The notes below the pieces were generated by a model that worked only from the letters and a program-made list of their open reading frames with translations, did not search any database and had not been told where the DNA came from. 64,000 nt of DNA. Origin: an uncultured Muribaculaceae bacterium (lineage in GTDB: Bacteria; Bacteroidota; Bacteroidia; Bacteroidales; Muribaculaceae). Of this stretch, positions 1 to 8,771 are shown piece after piece. Within the stretch, counting starts at the first letter, position 1. Each line of letters opens with the position of its first letter. Both the position numbers and the translations under genes were made by a program. The stretch is from assembly GCA_934667475.1 (NCBI GenBank), contig CAKUMB010000002.1, forward strand, positions 121,395 to 185,394. Reading direction: 5' to 3'.

Positions 1-1131
1 AGCAGCAACATAGTGAACGGCCGTGATGTGGACGAGTATAACCGCCGCGGCAACTACGACAACTACGGCTATGCCGACACAGCCAGCATCGACACGCTGG
101 CCGAGCAGGGCAACTTTGCAAACACTCAGCGCATCGAGCGCTTCTACAACCCCGACATAATCATCAACAGCAACGACAACGACCTGGTGACGATGTATTA
201 CGACAACACGCCAAGCGTTAATCTCACTATAGGCACCACATGGTGGGGCCCGACCATAGGCTTCGGCTGGGACGGCTGGTATTCACCATGGTCCTACTCC
301 TACTACGACCCGTGGTTCTACCGCGGATGGTATGGCCCGCACTTCTACGCCGGCTGGAACTGGGGATGGTATGACCCGTTCTTCAGTTGGAACTGGGGAT
401 GGGGCTGCGACTGGGGCTGGCACGGCCCGGGTTGGGGCTGGGGAGGCCCGCACTGGGGCGGCCCTGCACACGACTGGGCTTGGGGCGGACGCCCCTACCG
501 CGACAGCCGCATTGAGGGCGGACGCCGGCCTATGGGCATCGGCAACAACGGCCGCAACGGCTTTGCCACAGCCAGCAACGGCAATAGCGGCAACGCAGTG
601 GCCGGACGCCGACCGATGGGCGTGAACAGTGCCACACGCAGCAACATTGGCAATTCAACCGCAACCAACTACAACAACAACTATAACAACAGCGGTGTGC
701 GCACCACCACCGTGACGGGCCACCGCGGCAGCGGCAACTTTGGCAACACCACCGGCAGCTCGACAGCAACTGCCACAGGCAACCGCGCCACAGTGGGCAA
801 TGTGGGCAACATGAGCCGCCGGCCCATGATGACCACCAGCACCGCCCGCGAGAGCGTGTATGGCGGCCAGCAGAGCATGAGCAGCCGCAACAGTGGCAGC
901 AACACCACCACCCAGCACGTGTATGTGCCCAGCACCGAGCGCCGCAGCACCACAGTCAACAACAGCTCACGCAGCTGGGAGAGCAACCGCAACAGTTCAA
1001 GCTCGTCGTCGAGCTGGGGCGGCAGCCGCAGCTGGGGTGGCAGTTCAAGAGGTTCGTTTGGCGGAGGTTCGTTTGGCGGAGGCAACCGCGGTGGCGGCGG
1101 CTTCTCGGGCGGTGGCGGCCATCGCCGCTGA
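1..1131 (+). CDS. Low-complexity Trp/Gly/Ser-rich protein, 5' end outside window
   Basis: The reading frame is open from base 1, so the N terminus lies outside the window; an internal GTG at 13 is probably not the true start. About 376 residues are visible. The first ~60 are polar and acidic, then about residues 75-160 form a block dominated by Trp, Gly, Tyr, Pro and Asp. A Asn/Ser/Thr-rich stretch follows that contains several RRPMG motifs, and the C terminus is Ser-rich and then Gly-rich with RGG-like steps, ending GGGHRR. No enzyme motif is visible. The composition suits a secreted or cell-surface structural protein. It lies 67 bases before an OmpP1-type porin gene on the same strand and may share its transcript. 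Function unknown; coding status is secure, identity is not. Confidence 0.75.
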   Translation, partial: SSNIVNGRDVDEYNRRGNYDNYGYADTASIDTLAEQGNFANTQRIERFYNPDIIINSNDNDLVTMYYDNTPSVNLTIGTTWWGPTIGFGWDGWYSPWSYSYYDPWFYRGWYGPHFYAGWNWGWYDPFFSWNWGWGCDWGWHGPGWGWGGPHWGGPAHDWAWGGRPYRDSRIEGGRRPMGIGNNGRNGFATASNGNSGNAVAGRRPMGVNSATRSNIGNSTATNYNNNYNNSGVRTTTVTGHRGSGNFGNTTGSSTATATGNRATVGNVGNMSRRPMMTTSTARESVYGGQQSMSSRNSGSNTTTQHVYVPSTERRSTTVNNSSRSWESNRNSSSSSSSWGGSRSWGGSSRGSFGGGSFGGGNRGGGGFSGGGGHRR

Positions 1132-1198
1132 TGCGCACCACACCAACACACACATAAAAAACTCTTTACACGACTTTTATAATTAAGCAAACCAGATA

Positions 1199-2803
1199 AT
1201 GAACAAACCAATCATAGGACTGCTTGTGTGCGGTCTTCCCCTGACAATGAGTGCCCAAGCGGCATTCGATGCACTGCAAATGTCGCAAACCGAGCTGCGA
1301 GGCACCTCGCGCTTCATGTCGATGGCAGGAGCCTACGGTGCCCTCGGCGGCGACCTATCGACCCTCAACCAAAACCCCGCCGGCATAGGCGTGTATCGCA
1401 GCAGCGACCTGGGCCTGACGCTGGGGCTCGACTTCAACCAGTCGAAATCGGCCGGCATATCGAGCGACGCCACCAAGTTTAATTGCAACAACTTTGGCTA
1501 CGTGGGCTCGATGAGGCTAAACAACGATGTGATGCCCAACTTCAACTGGGGCTTCTCGTACAGCCGCATCAACTCATTTAACCGCCACTACCGCGGCAAC
1601 ATGGCCAATCTGCCCACATCGGTGACCAACTATGTGGCAAGCGCCCTGAACTCGGGCAACTGGAACAAGGGCAACCTCACATTCACCGACTCATACAACC
1701 CCTACTACGACAGCTATGCACCATGGATAGGCATTCTGAGCTATGACTCCTATCTGATTAACGGCCGCAGCGACGGCTCGCTGCAGGGTCTGTATGGCAC
1801 CGGCACAAGCGGCTATGGCGAGTATGAGATCGACGAGTCGGGCCACACCGATGAATACAGCATCAACTTTGGCGGCAACATCAAGAACACCGTGTATTGG
1901 GGCTTGGGCTTCGGAATCACCGACCTCAGCCGCGACTCATACATGTACTACGGCGAGTCGCTGACCAACGCCTACATCAACGACAACACCAGCGATGAGG
2001 GCAACATAGTGCGCGGCAAGTCGAACTTCGGCTACGAAAACTACCTGAGCACAAGCGGCACGGGATATAACTTTAAACTGGGCGTAATACTCAAGCCCGT
2101 GAACGAGCTGCGCATTGGCCTCGCATTCCACACCCCCACCTACTATCATCTGAAGGACAGCTACAAGACCGTCAGCAGCTTTGAGATGAGCGGTGTGAAC
2201 GGCAACGGCGAAAACTTCAACTACAACGGTTCGAAAGAGACTGGCGACAAGGGATACTACAACGAGTCGCGCTACACCATCAACACCCCCTGGCGCTTTA
2301 TTGGCAGCCTGGCAGGCGTGTTTGGCCGCAGCGGTGTGCTGAGCATGGACTATGAGTATGTGGGCAACACCACAATGCGCGTGGGCGATGATGACGGCAA
2401 CAACGACCCGTCGACCACAGCACAAATCAAGCAATACTACCAACCCACCCACATTATTAGAATCGGTGGAGAATACCGCCTGACTCCAAACTTCAGCTTG
2501 CGCGCAGGATACTCCTACCAGACTTCGCCCGTGAAAGACGAGGTGAAGAACGACATGGAGAACATTGTGACTGTGTCGACCAACCCTGCCTACCAGTTCG
2601 ACAAGACCACGCAATACTACACCTTTGGTGCCGGCTACCGCTACAAGTCGCTCTACCTCGATATGGCCTACGTGCACAAGAGCCGCAAGAGCGAATATCG
2701 CGCCATTCCGCCCATCGTGGGCACCGATGCCGCACCGGCCATCGGCAACTCGGTAAACGATGAGAACGACCGCGTGTCGGTGACAATAGGATTCAGATTC
2801 TAA
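1199..2803 (+). CDS. OmpP1/FadL/TodX-type outer membrane beta-barrel protein
   Basis: 534 residues. Residues 1-21 look like a Sec signal peptide ending near AQA. The N-terminal segment has the FadL/OmpP1 hatch-like run GGDLSTLNQNPAGIGVYRSS, followed by alternating aromatic/polar beta strands and a final strand VSVTIGFRF that ends in Phe, as outer-membrane barrels do. Family members carry hydrophobic compounds across the outer membrane; in Bacteroidetes the substrate is usually unknown, so I assign no cargo. Length fits the family (about 450-550). A strong hairpin terminator follows 27 bases after the stop. The upstream low-complexity protein is on the same strand with a 67-base gap. Confidence 0.88.
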   Translation: MNKPIIGLLVCGLPLTMSAQAAFDALQMSQTELRGTSRFMSMAGAYGALGGDLSTLNQNPAGIGVYRSSDLGLTLGLDFNQSKSAGISSDATKFNCNNFGYVGSMRLNNDVMPNFNWGFSYSRINSFNRHYRGNMANLPTSVTNYVASALNSGNWNKGNLTFTDSYNPYYDSYAPWIGILSYDSYLINGRSDGSLQGLYGTGTSGYGEYEIDESGHTDEYSINFGGNIKNTVYWGLGFGITDLSRDSYMYYGESLTNAYINDNTSDEGNIVRGKSNFGYENYLSTSGTGYNFKLGVILKPVNELRIGLAFHTPTYYHLKDSYKTVSSFEMSGVNGNGENFNYNGSKETGDKGYYNESRYTINTPWRFIGSLAGVFGRSGVLSMDYEYVGNTTMRVGDDDGNNDPSTTAQIKQYYQPTHIIRIGGEYRLTPNFSLRAGYSYQTSPVKDEVKNDMENIVTVSTNPAYQFDKTTQYYTFGAGYRYKSLYLDMAYVHKSRKSEYRAIPPIVGTDAAPAIGNSVNDENDRVSVTIGFRF

Positions 2804-2829
2804 TTTAATTACGTTTATACATATACCGA

Positions 2830-2864
2830 ACGGGGCCCGCTGCCGATAGCGGGCCCCGTTTTTT
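2830..2864 (+). terminator. Intrinsic terminator after the OmpP1-like gene
   Basis: A 12-bp perfect GC-rich stem (arms 2830-2841 and 2848-2859) with a 6-base loop, followed by a run of six T. It closes the rightward transcription unit. Confidence 0.9.
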
Positions 2865-3000
2865 AATTTCAAGGATATGTGGATAAAGTTTGGCGACTGA
2901 TGGCGGCATGACAAACAACAGCGCACAAGCCGAAACAGGATATGGAAACCCCATTCTGACATGTGCGCTGCTGTTAATGTCGGGGTGCGATGGCGGCCTA

Positions 3001-3439
3001 CTACTTCAGGGCCTTGCCGGCACTGAAGGCGTCGCCCACACGCTTGCCAAGGGCCACGTAGCCATTGGCCATGGGATTGAATGTGATAAGGTTCATCTTT
3101 TCGATGTCGGGCACTCCGGCAGCGTTGAGATACTTTTCATCGCACACCACGTCAACGATTTCGGCCACCAGATTGTAGCCCGACTTAGATTCACCGATTT
3201 TTTGCTTGATGCGGCACTCGAGTGTGATGGGGAAGCAAGTGAAACGCGGAGCGTTGACGCTGCCGGCCTTCACAGCAGTCCATCCGGTCTTTGCCATTTT
3301 TCCGGGGTCGTTTTTCGCGCTCACGAGGCCCACATAGTCGGCCTCGGTCATGGTGTCGGCAGTGGCGAAAGCCACTGTGAAGTCGCCGCAGCGGTCGAGG
3401 TTGTCAGTGGTGGAATAACGCCTTTGCGTCAACTTTCAT
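3001..3439 (-). pseudogene. Flavin reductase-like (flavoredoxin family) gene, internally deleted and frameshifted
   Basis: The natural ATG at 3439 reads MKVDAKALFHH and then hits a stop at 3404-3406. The remaining family sequence continues in another frame from about 3410 leftward as TTDNLDRCGDFTVAFATADT and on to the stop at 3001. Flavin-reductase-like (FMN-binding split barrel) proteins of Bacteroidetes normally have about 45-50 residues between the N-terminal KALF(H/Y)P segment and the HKTT..N segment; here that stretch is missing. The C-terminal part, including EADYVGLVSAKNDPGKMAK and the conserved TLEC segment, is intact. Usual length is about 190 residues, while only 143 can be read from a TTG at 3432. 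It starts 4 bases after the end of tag and was probably the last gene of the lepA-tag operon. I read it as a decayed gene; an assembly error is the main alternative. Confidence 0.75.
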
Positions 3440-3443
3440 ATGG

Positions 3444-4025
3444 CTATTTATCGAGTTGCTGATGCAGCCAGCAGCCCTCTTCATGCGAATTGATTACGCC
3501 AGTGGCCTGCAAAAGTGAATAGACTATTTTGGTGCCCACAAACTTCATGCCGCGCCTCTTTAGGTCGGCCGACACGGCATCGGACAGCGCCGACGAACTT
3601 TTGCCGGTCTCAAAAATCACATGGCCACCGGTGAAATGCCAAATGTAGCGGCTGAACGAGCCGCACTCCAGCTGCACTTGCTGAAACACCTGCGCATTGG
3701 TGACGGCGGCCTTGATTTTAGGGCGGTTGCGTATGATGGCCGGATTGGCACACAGCGAATCGATTTTCTCTGGGCCATAGGCTGCCACCTTAAGGCAGTC
3801 GAAGCCGTTAAAAGCCTCACGGAAAGCCTCGCGCTTATTGAGCACGCACTCCCACGACAGCCCTGCCTGAAACATCTCGAGCAGCAGCATCTCAAACATC
3901 TTGTGGTCGTCGGAGCGCACAGGCCTCCCCCACTCCGCGTCGTGATAGCTCACATAGAGCGGGTTGGCCAAATTACACCAGCGGCAGCGCGGCTTGCCAT
4001 CGCGCACAACCGTGTGTCTATCCAT
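3444..4025 (-). CDS. tag: DNA-3-methyladenine glycosylase I
   Basis: 193 residues from the ATG at 4025. This start lies one base after the lepA stop codon (stop, C, ATG); an in-frame upstream start would overlap lepA. The protein removes 3-methyladenine from alkylated DNA. The Tag zinc site is visible: Cys in PRCRWC, His in SYHDAEWGRP, and the His and Cys of INSHEEGCW near the C terminus. The segments MFQAGLSWECVLNKREAFREAF and RRGMKFVGTKIVYSLLQATG are typical of the family, and length matches E. coli Tag (187). Cotranscription with lepA is implied by the junction. Confidence 0.93.
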   Translation of the reverse strand: MDRHTVVRDGKPRCRWCNLANPLYVSYHDAEWGRPVRSDDHKMFEMLLLEMFQAGLSWECVLNKREAFREAFNGFDCLKVAAYGPEKIDSLCANPAIIRNRPKIKAAVTNAQVFQQVQLECGSFSRYIWHFTGGHVIFETGKSSSALSDAVSADLKRRGMKFVGTKIVYSLLQATGVINSHEEGCWLHQQLDK

Positions 4026-4026
4026 G

Positions 4027-5814
4027 TCAGTCGAGTTTAAGCACGGCAAGGAATGCCTTTTGCGGCACTTGCACGGTGCCTATCTGCTTCATGCGTTTCT
4101 TGCCAGCCTTCTGCTTCTCAAGCAGTTTGCGCTTGCGGCTCACATCGCCGCCATAGCACTTTGCAGTCACGTCTTTACGCACGGCCTTCACCGTTTCGCG
4201 CGCCACAATTTTGGCGCCGATGGCGGCCTGAATGGCGATGTCGAACTGCTGACGCGGTATGAGTTCCTTCAGCTTCTCGCACATGCGGCGGCCCAGCGTC
4301 ACGGCATTGTCGACGTGCGTGAGCGAACTGAGTGCGTCCACGGGCTGGCCGTTGAGCAAGATGTCGAGCTTGATGAGCTTGGCCTCGCGATATGAACTGA
4401 TGTAGTAGTCAAACGAGGCGTATCCCTTGCTGATAGACTTCAGCTTGTCGTAGAAGTCAATCACTATTTCGCCCAGCGGAATGTCGAAGTGCAGCTCCAT
4501 GCGGTTGCCCGATATGTATTCCTGCTTGGTGAGGATGCCGCGCTTGCTAAGGCACAGCGTGATTATGGGCCCCATGTAGTCGGACAGGGTGATGATCGAC
4601 GCATTGATGTAGGGCTCCTCGATGCGGTCGATAAGCGTCGGGTCGGGCAGTCCGGCCGGATTGTGCACCTCGGTCATGTTGCCCTTTTTGTCATACACCT
4701 TGTAGGACACGTTGGGCACGGTGGTGATGACCTCCATGTTGAATTCACGGCTCAGGCGCTCCTGCACAATCTCCATGTGCAGCAGTCCCAGGAAGCCGCA
4801 GCGGAAACCGAAGCCCAGCGCCAGCGACGACTCGGGAGCGAAGGTGAGGGCGGCATCGTTGAGTTGCAGTTTCTCAAGCGACGAGCGCAGATTTTCAAAG
4901 TCTTCGGGTTCAATGGGATAAACACCGGCAAACACCATTGGCTTCACCTCCTGGAAGCCCTCGATGGCGGCCTGGCATGGATTGTCGACGTGGGTGATGG
5001 TGTCGCCCACGCGCACCTCGGTGGAATTCTTAATGCCCGAAATTATGTAGCCCACATTGCCGGCGCTGATGCTGTCGCGCGGCGACAAGTGCAGTTTGAG
5101 CACGCCCACCTCATCGGCATTATACTGCTTGCCGGTGTTGACAAACTTCACAAGGTCGCCCTTGTGTATGGTGCCGTTGAGAATTTTGAAGTATACGATG
5201 ATGCCTCGGAACGAATTGAACACCGAGTCGAATATAAGTGCTTCGAGCGGTGCCTCGGGGTCGCCGCACGGTGCGGGAATGCGCTTGATGATGGCATCGA
5301 GGATTTCGGGGATGCCCTCGCCGGTGCGGGCACTGGCGCGTATAATGTCGCTGGGGTCACAGCCTATGAGCTCCACAATCTCGTCTTCCACCTCATCGGG
5401 GTGAGCGCTGTCCATGTCAATCTTGTTGATTACGGGGATTATCTCAAGGTCGTGCTCAAGAGCCATGTAGAGGTTGCTGATGGTCTGCGCCTGCACGCCC
5501 TGAGTGGCATCGACCACCAGCAGCGCGCCCTCGCAGGCGGCAATCGAGCGCGACACCTCGTAGCTGAAGTCGACGTGTCCAGGAGTGTCGATAAGATTCA
5601 GAGTGTAGTTCTCGCCGTTGGGGCAGTAGTCCATTTGAATCGCGTGGCTCTTGATGGTGATGCCGCGCTCGCGCTCAAGGTCCATGTCATCGAGCACCTG
5701 GTTTTGCATCTCCTTGCCTCCCACCGTCTTTGTGTATTCAAGCAGGCGGTCGGCCAGAGTGCTTTTACCGTGATCGATATGCGCTATAATGCAAAAGTTT
5801 CTTATATTCTTCAT
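4027..5814 (-). CDS. lepA: Elongation factor 4 (ribosomal back-translocase LepA)
   Basis: 595 residues, the expected length. It is a translational GTPase that acts on stalled or mis-translocated ribosomes and affects initiation in vivo. GTPase motifs: AHIDHGKSTLADRLLE (G1), DTPGHVDF (G3) and NKIDM (G4). Domains II and III and the LepA-specific C-terminal domain follow, with RREAKLIKLDIL-type and KQIGTVQVPQKAFLAVLKLD end sequences. The ATG at 5814 is preceded by a 34-base leader and a well-matched promoter. tag follows with one base between stop and start. Confidence 0.97.
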   Translation of the reverse strand: MKNIRNFCIIAHIDHGKSTLADRLLEYTKTVGGKEMQNQVLDDMDLERERGITIKSHAIQMDYCPNGENYTLNLIDTPGHVDFSYEVSRSIAACEGALLVVDATQGVQAQTISNLYMALEHDLEIIPVINKIDMDSAHPDEVEDEIVELIGCDPSDIIRASARTGEGIPEILDAIIKRIPAPCGDPEAPLEALIFDSVFNSFRGIIVYFKILNGTIHKGDLVKFVNTGKQYNADEVGVLKLHLSPRDSISAGNVGYIISGIKNSTEVRVGDTITHVDNPCQAAIEGFQEVKPMVFAGVYPIEPEDFENLRSSLEKLQLNDAALTFAPESSLALGFGFRCGFLGLLHMEIVQERLSREFNMEVITTVPNVSYKVYDKKGNMTEVHNPAGLPDPTLIDRIEEPYINASIITLSDYMGPIITLCLSKRGILTKQEYISGNRMELHFDIPLGEIVIDFYDKLKSISKGYASFDYYISSYREAKLIKLDILLNGQPVDALSSLTHVDNAVTLGRRMCEKLKELIPRQQFDIAIQAAIGAKIVARETVKAVRKDVTAKCYGGDVSRKRKLLEKQKAGKKRMKQIGTVQVPQKAFLAVLKLD

Positions 5815-5848
5815 CGATGAGTGTAGTGTTCTGTAATGTTAGTTTCTG

Positions 5849-5880
5849 CAAAATTACAATTTTACGCACTAATTGCCAAA
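5849..5880 (-). promoter_or_regulatory. Promoter of lepA-tag
   Basis: On the minus strand TTTG (5880-5877), 20 bases, then TAATTTTG (5856-5849), an exact match to the Bacteroidetes primary sigma consensus. The predicted start lies about 30 bases before the lepA ATG. Confidence 0.7.
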
Positions 5881-5902
5881 TGCGCACGCCCACACCGTGG
5901 CA

Positions 5903-5942
5903 CAAAAAAGGCGGGGCGCCTGCTTGCAGCGCTCCGCCCTTG
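5903..5942 (-). terminator. Intrinsic terminator after galE
   Basis: On the minus strand a GC-rich stem of about 11 bp with one wobble pair and an 8-base loop, followed by six T. It lies 25 bases beyond the galE stop and just upstream of the lepA promoter. Confidence 0.75.
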
Positions 5943-5966
5943 TGGGTTTGCCAGGCTGGCGAGGCT

Positions 5967-7001
5967 CTACATAACGCCGCGCTCGCGCAGCTTCTTCTGC
6001 CAGTTCCATGCGCTGAGCATGGTGTCGGCCAGCGACACTTGGGCTTTCCAGCCAAGCACTGTGTTGGCCTTGGTGGGGTCGGCCCATATCTTGGTGATGT
6101 CGCCCTCGCGGCGGCCCACTATCTTGTAGGGCAGCTTCACGCCTGTGGCCTTCTGGAACACATCGATGAGTTGCAGCACCGACACGCCTTCGCCCGTGCC
6201 AATGTTGAACACCTCCAGCTTTTCGTTGCTGCCATCGCCCAGCATGCGCTCAAGGGCCTTGACGTGGGCCTTGGCCAGGTCCACGATGTTGATGAAGTCG
6301 CGTATGCACGAGCCGTCGGGGGTGTCGTAGTCGTCGCCAAACACGCTAAGTTCTTTGCGGATGCCAATTGCCGTCTGGGTGATGTAGGGCACCAGGTTTT
6401 GCGGCACGCCATTGGGCAGCTCGCCTATCTCTGCGCTCGGGTGTGCACCGATAGGATTGAAGTAGCGCAGCAATATGGCCTTGATGGGGGCTCCCGATGC
6501 GATGACGTCGCGAATTATGTCTTCCGAAATCTGCTTGGTGGCGCCGTAGGGCGAGGTGGCCTTCTTGGTGGGCGCCGACTCGGTGATGGGGTTCACGTCG
6601 GGCTCGCCATAGACGGTACACGACGACGAGAACACGAAACCCTTAACGCCGTAGCGCGGCATGAGGTCGAGCAGATTGAGCAATATGTTCAAGTTGTTAC
6701 GGTAATACAGTATGGGCTTGTGCACCGACTCGCCCACGGCCTTGCTTGCCGCAAAGTCGATGATGCCGCTTATGCCGGGGTTGTCTTCAAACAGTTTTTC
6801 GAGGGTGGCCATGCAGCAGCAGTCGCCTTCCACAAACACGGGGCGCTTGCCCGTGATGTGCTCAATGCCGTCGAGCACATCGCGATTGCTGTTTGACAGA
6901 TTGTCGATAATCACCACCTCATAGCCGGCATTGAGCAGCTCCACAGTGGTGTGTGAACCAATGAAGCCCGTTCCGCCAGTGACTAAAATTTTTCCTTTCA
7001 T
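5967..7001 (-). CDS. galE: UDP-glucose 4-epimerase
   Basis: 344 residues from the ATG at 7001, where the protein begins MKGKILVTGGTGFIGSHTTV; a longer in-frame start at 7076 adds a non-homologous leader and is rejected. The enzyme interconverts UDP-glucose and UDP-galactose with bound NAD (Leloir pathway and surface-glycan precursors). Visible are the Rossmann GGTGFIG loop, the SSSCTVYG catalytic Ser/Thr region, the Tyr-x-x-x-Lys pair in SPYGATKQISED and the NPIGAHPSAEIGE segment typical of GalE. It stands alone, with its own terminator; galK lies 15 kb away. A possible -7 element TATATCTG lies about 60 bases upstream. Confidence 0.95.
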   Translation of the reverse strand: MKGKILVTGGTGFIGSHTTVELLNAGYEVVIIDNLSNSNRDVLDGIEHITGKRPVFVEGDCCCMATLEKLFEDNPGISGIIDFAASKAVGESVHKPILYYRNNLNILLNLLDLMPRYGVKGFVFSSSCTVYGEPDVNPITESAPTKKATSPYGATKQISEDIIRDVIASGAPIKAILLRYFNPIGAHPSAEIGELPNGVPQNLVPYITQTAIGIRKELSVFGDDYDTPDGSCIRDFINIVDLAKAHVKALERMLGDGSNEKLEVFNIGTGEGVSVLQLIDVFQKATGVKLPYKIVGRREGDITKIWADPTKANTVLGWKAQVSLADTMLSAWNWQKKLRERGVM

Positions 7002-7287
7002 AATACACGTTAATAAGTTGCCACACGCTGCGCAGCCAGTGCCGCACCGTGGGGGCAGATATAGTTTGTTCACCATTTATAACGCACAATTGCGGCCTTT
7101 AGTATAATGCACAGCCTTATTTTTCGCCTCGGCCACTGCATAAACACGGTGGCAGACTTGCTTATGTTTGATTTTATAGTTAATTTTACAAACGAGTTTC
7201 GGCAGTGGCGCTCGGCAACAGCCGCATAGGCTTGTGGGCGAGTGCATTGCATTTGTTACACATCACTGTAAATTATATTTTTCAGCT

Positions 7288-8166
7288 ATGATATTATCAA
7301 TGACAGGATTTGGCAAGGCCGAAAAGGTGATTAACGGAAAGAAAATCACCGCCGAAGTCAAATCGTTAAACAGTAAGCAGTTGGACCTCTCGGTGCGACT
7401 GCCGCAATCCTACCGTGGCCTCGAACTTGACCTGCGCAACAGCGTGTCGAAGGTGCTGCTGCGAGGAAAAGTGGACCTGTATGTGTTTTGCGAGGCCATC
7501 GACGGCGCCGCACCCGTGAGCGTCAACACTCCGCTGCTAAAGGTGTATAAGCAGCAAATAGAGCAAATGTCGAAGGAGCTGGGCATAGCCGAGCCCGATG
7601 ACTGGTATGCCACACTGCTGCGCCTGCCCGACGCGCTGAAGGCCGACACCAACCCCGAGGAAATCAGCGACGAGGAGACAGCCGCCGTGGGCGAAGTGGT
7701 GAGCCAGGCCGTTCAGGCGCTGGTAGACTTCCGCACCCAGGAGGGCAACCGCCTGTGCGGATTCTTTGAAGAGAAGATAGCCGCCATTCAGCAGTTGCTC
7801 AACGAGGTGGCTCCCTACGAGGAGTCGCGCGTGGAGAAAATCAAGGCGCGCATTCTCGACTCGCTGCAGCACCTCGAGGGTGTTGACTACGACAAGAACC
7901 GCTTTGAGCAGGAACTGATATTCTACATCGAGAAACTCGACATCACCGAGGAGAAGCTGCGCCTGCAAAACCACCTCAACTATTTCCTCGAGACGCTTGA
8001 AAACGGCCACGCGCAAGGCAAGAAGCTGGGCTTCATAAGCCAAGAAATGGGCCGTGAAATCAACACAATGGGCTCGAAGGCCAACCAGGCCGAACTGCAA
8101 AAGATAGTGGTGGGCATGAAGGACCACCTGGAACAAATCAAAGAGCAGGTGCTCAACGTGCTCTAA
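7288..8166 (+). CDS. YicC/YloC family endoribonuclease
   Basis: 292 residues from the ATG at 7288, giving the family-typical start MILSMTGFGKAEK; an upstream in-frame start at 7234 is rejected. Family members are RNA endonucleases involved in RNA turnover. Features seen are the N-terminal MTGFG motif, the EVKSLNSKQLDLSVRLP segment, and the C-terminal DUF1732 part with EQELIFYIEKLDITEE and FISQEMGREINTMGSKANQ. It is the first gene of a five-gene operon; gmk starts 18 bases downstream, a yicC-gmk pairing common in bacteria. Confidence 0.92.
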   Translation: MILSMTGFGKAEKVINGKKITAEVKSLNSKQLDLSVRLPQSYRGLELDLRNSVSKVLLRGKVDLYVFCEAIDGAAPVSVNTPLLKVYKQQIEQMSKELGIAEPDDWYATLLRLPDALKADTNPEEISDEETAAVGEVVSQAVQALVDFRTQEGNRLCGFFEEKIAAIQQLLNEVAPYEESRVEKIKARILDSLQHLEGVDYDKNRFEQELIFYIEKLDITEEKLRLQNHLNYFLETLENGHAQGKKLGFISQEMGREINTMGSKANQAELQKIVVGMKDHLEQIKEQVLNVL

Positions 8167-8184
8167 CCCGTCACACATCGCAAC

Positions 8185-8760
8185 ATGGCAGAAAAGAAAG
8201 GAAAACTGATAATAATCTCGGCGCCTTCGGGCACCGGAAAGTCAACCATAATAAGCGAACTCACAAAGGACGACAGCCTGAAGCTGGAATTCTCGATCTC
8301 GGCCACCACGCGCCAGCCCCGCCGCGGCGAGCAAGACGGCGTGAACTACTACTTCATGACGGTGGAGCAGTTTAAGGAGGCCATTGCCAACGACGAATTT
8401 GCCGAATACGAAGAAGTGTATCCCGGCCGCTACTATGGCACCCTGAAGCGCGAGATTGAGCGCATCAACGGCGACGGGCGCAACGTGATTCTCGACATCG
8501 ACGTGAAGGGCGGCGTGAACGTGAAACGGATGTATGGCGATGAGGCCTTGTCGATATTCATTGCCCCGCCAAGCATAGCCACCCTGCAGGCACGCCTTGA
8601 GGGCCGCGCCACCGACAGCACCGAGGAGATAGCCAAGCGCGTGGCGAAGGCAGAGTTTGAACTGACGTTTGCCGACAAGTTTGACCACCGCGTGGTGAAC
8701 GACGACCTGGCAACAGCCGTTGAGCAGACGCGCAGCCTAATTAAGCAATTCATCAATTAG
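8185..8760 (+). CDS. gmk: Guanylate kinase
   Basis: 191 residues. It phosphorylates GMP to GDP with ATP. The P-loop APSGTGKSTI is at about residues 13-22, the GMP-binding region includes SATTRQPRRGEQDGVNYYF, and EEVYPGRYYGTLKREIE and ILDIDVKGGVNVK follow as in the family. Length matches (about 190-205). It sits between yicC (18 bases upstream) and nadD (11 bases downstream), so it is cotranscribed with them. Confidence 0.96.
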   Translation: MAEKKGKLIIISAPSGTGKSTIISELTKDDSLKLEFSISATTRQPRRGEQDGVNYYFMTVEQFKEAIANDEFAEYEEVYPGRYYGTLKREIERINGDGRNVILDIDVKGGVNVKRMYGDEALSIFIAPPSIATLQARLEGRATDSTEEIAKRVAKAEFELTFADKFDHRVVNDDLATAVEQTRSLIKQFIN

Positions 8761-8771
8761 GCACACCGCTC

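Noticed and set aside
1937..2962. 341-residue minus-strand frame opposite the OmpP1-like gene
   Set aside because: Shadow caused by GC-rich codons; runs through the terminator.
2890..3462. 190-residue plus-strand frame opposite the broken flavoredoxin gene
   Set aside because: Shadow; the minus-strand family match is clear in spite of the deletion.
4489..5820. 443-residue open frame on the plus strand opposite lepA
   Set aside because: Antisense shadow; lepA has full family motifs and the shadow is His/Val/Ala-rich without domains.
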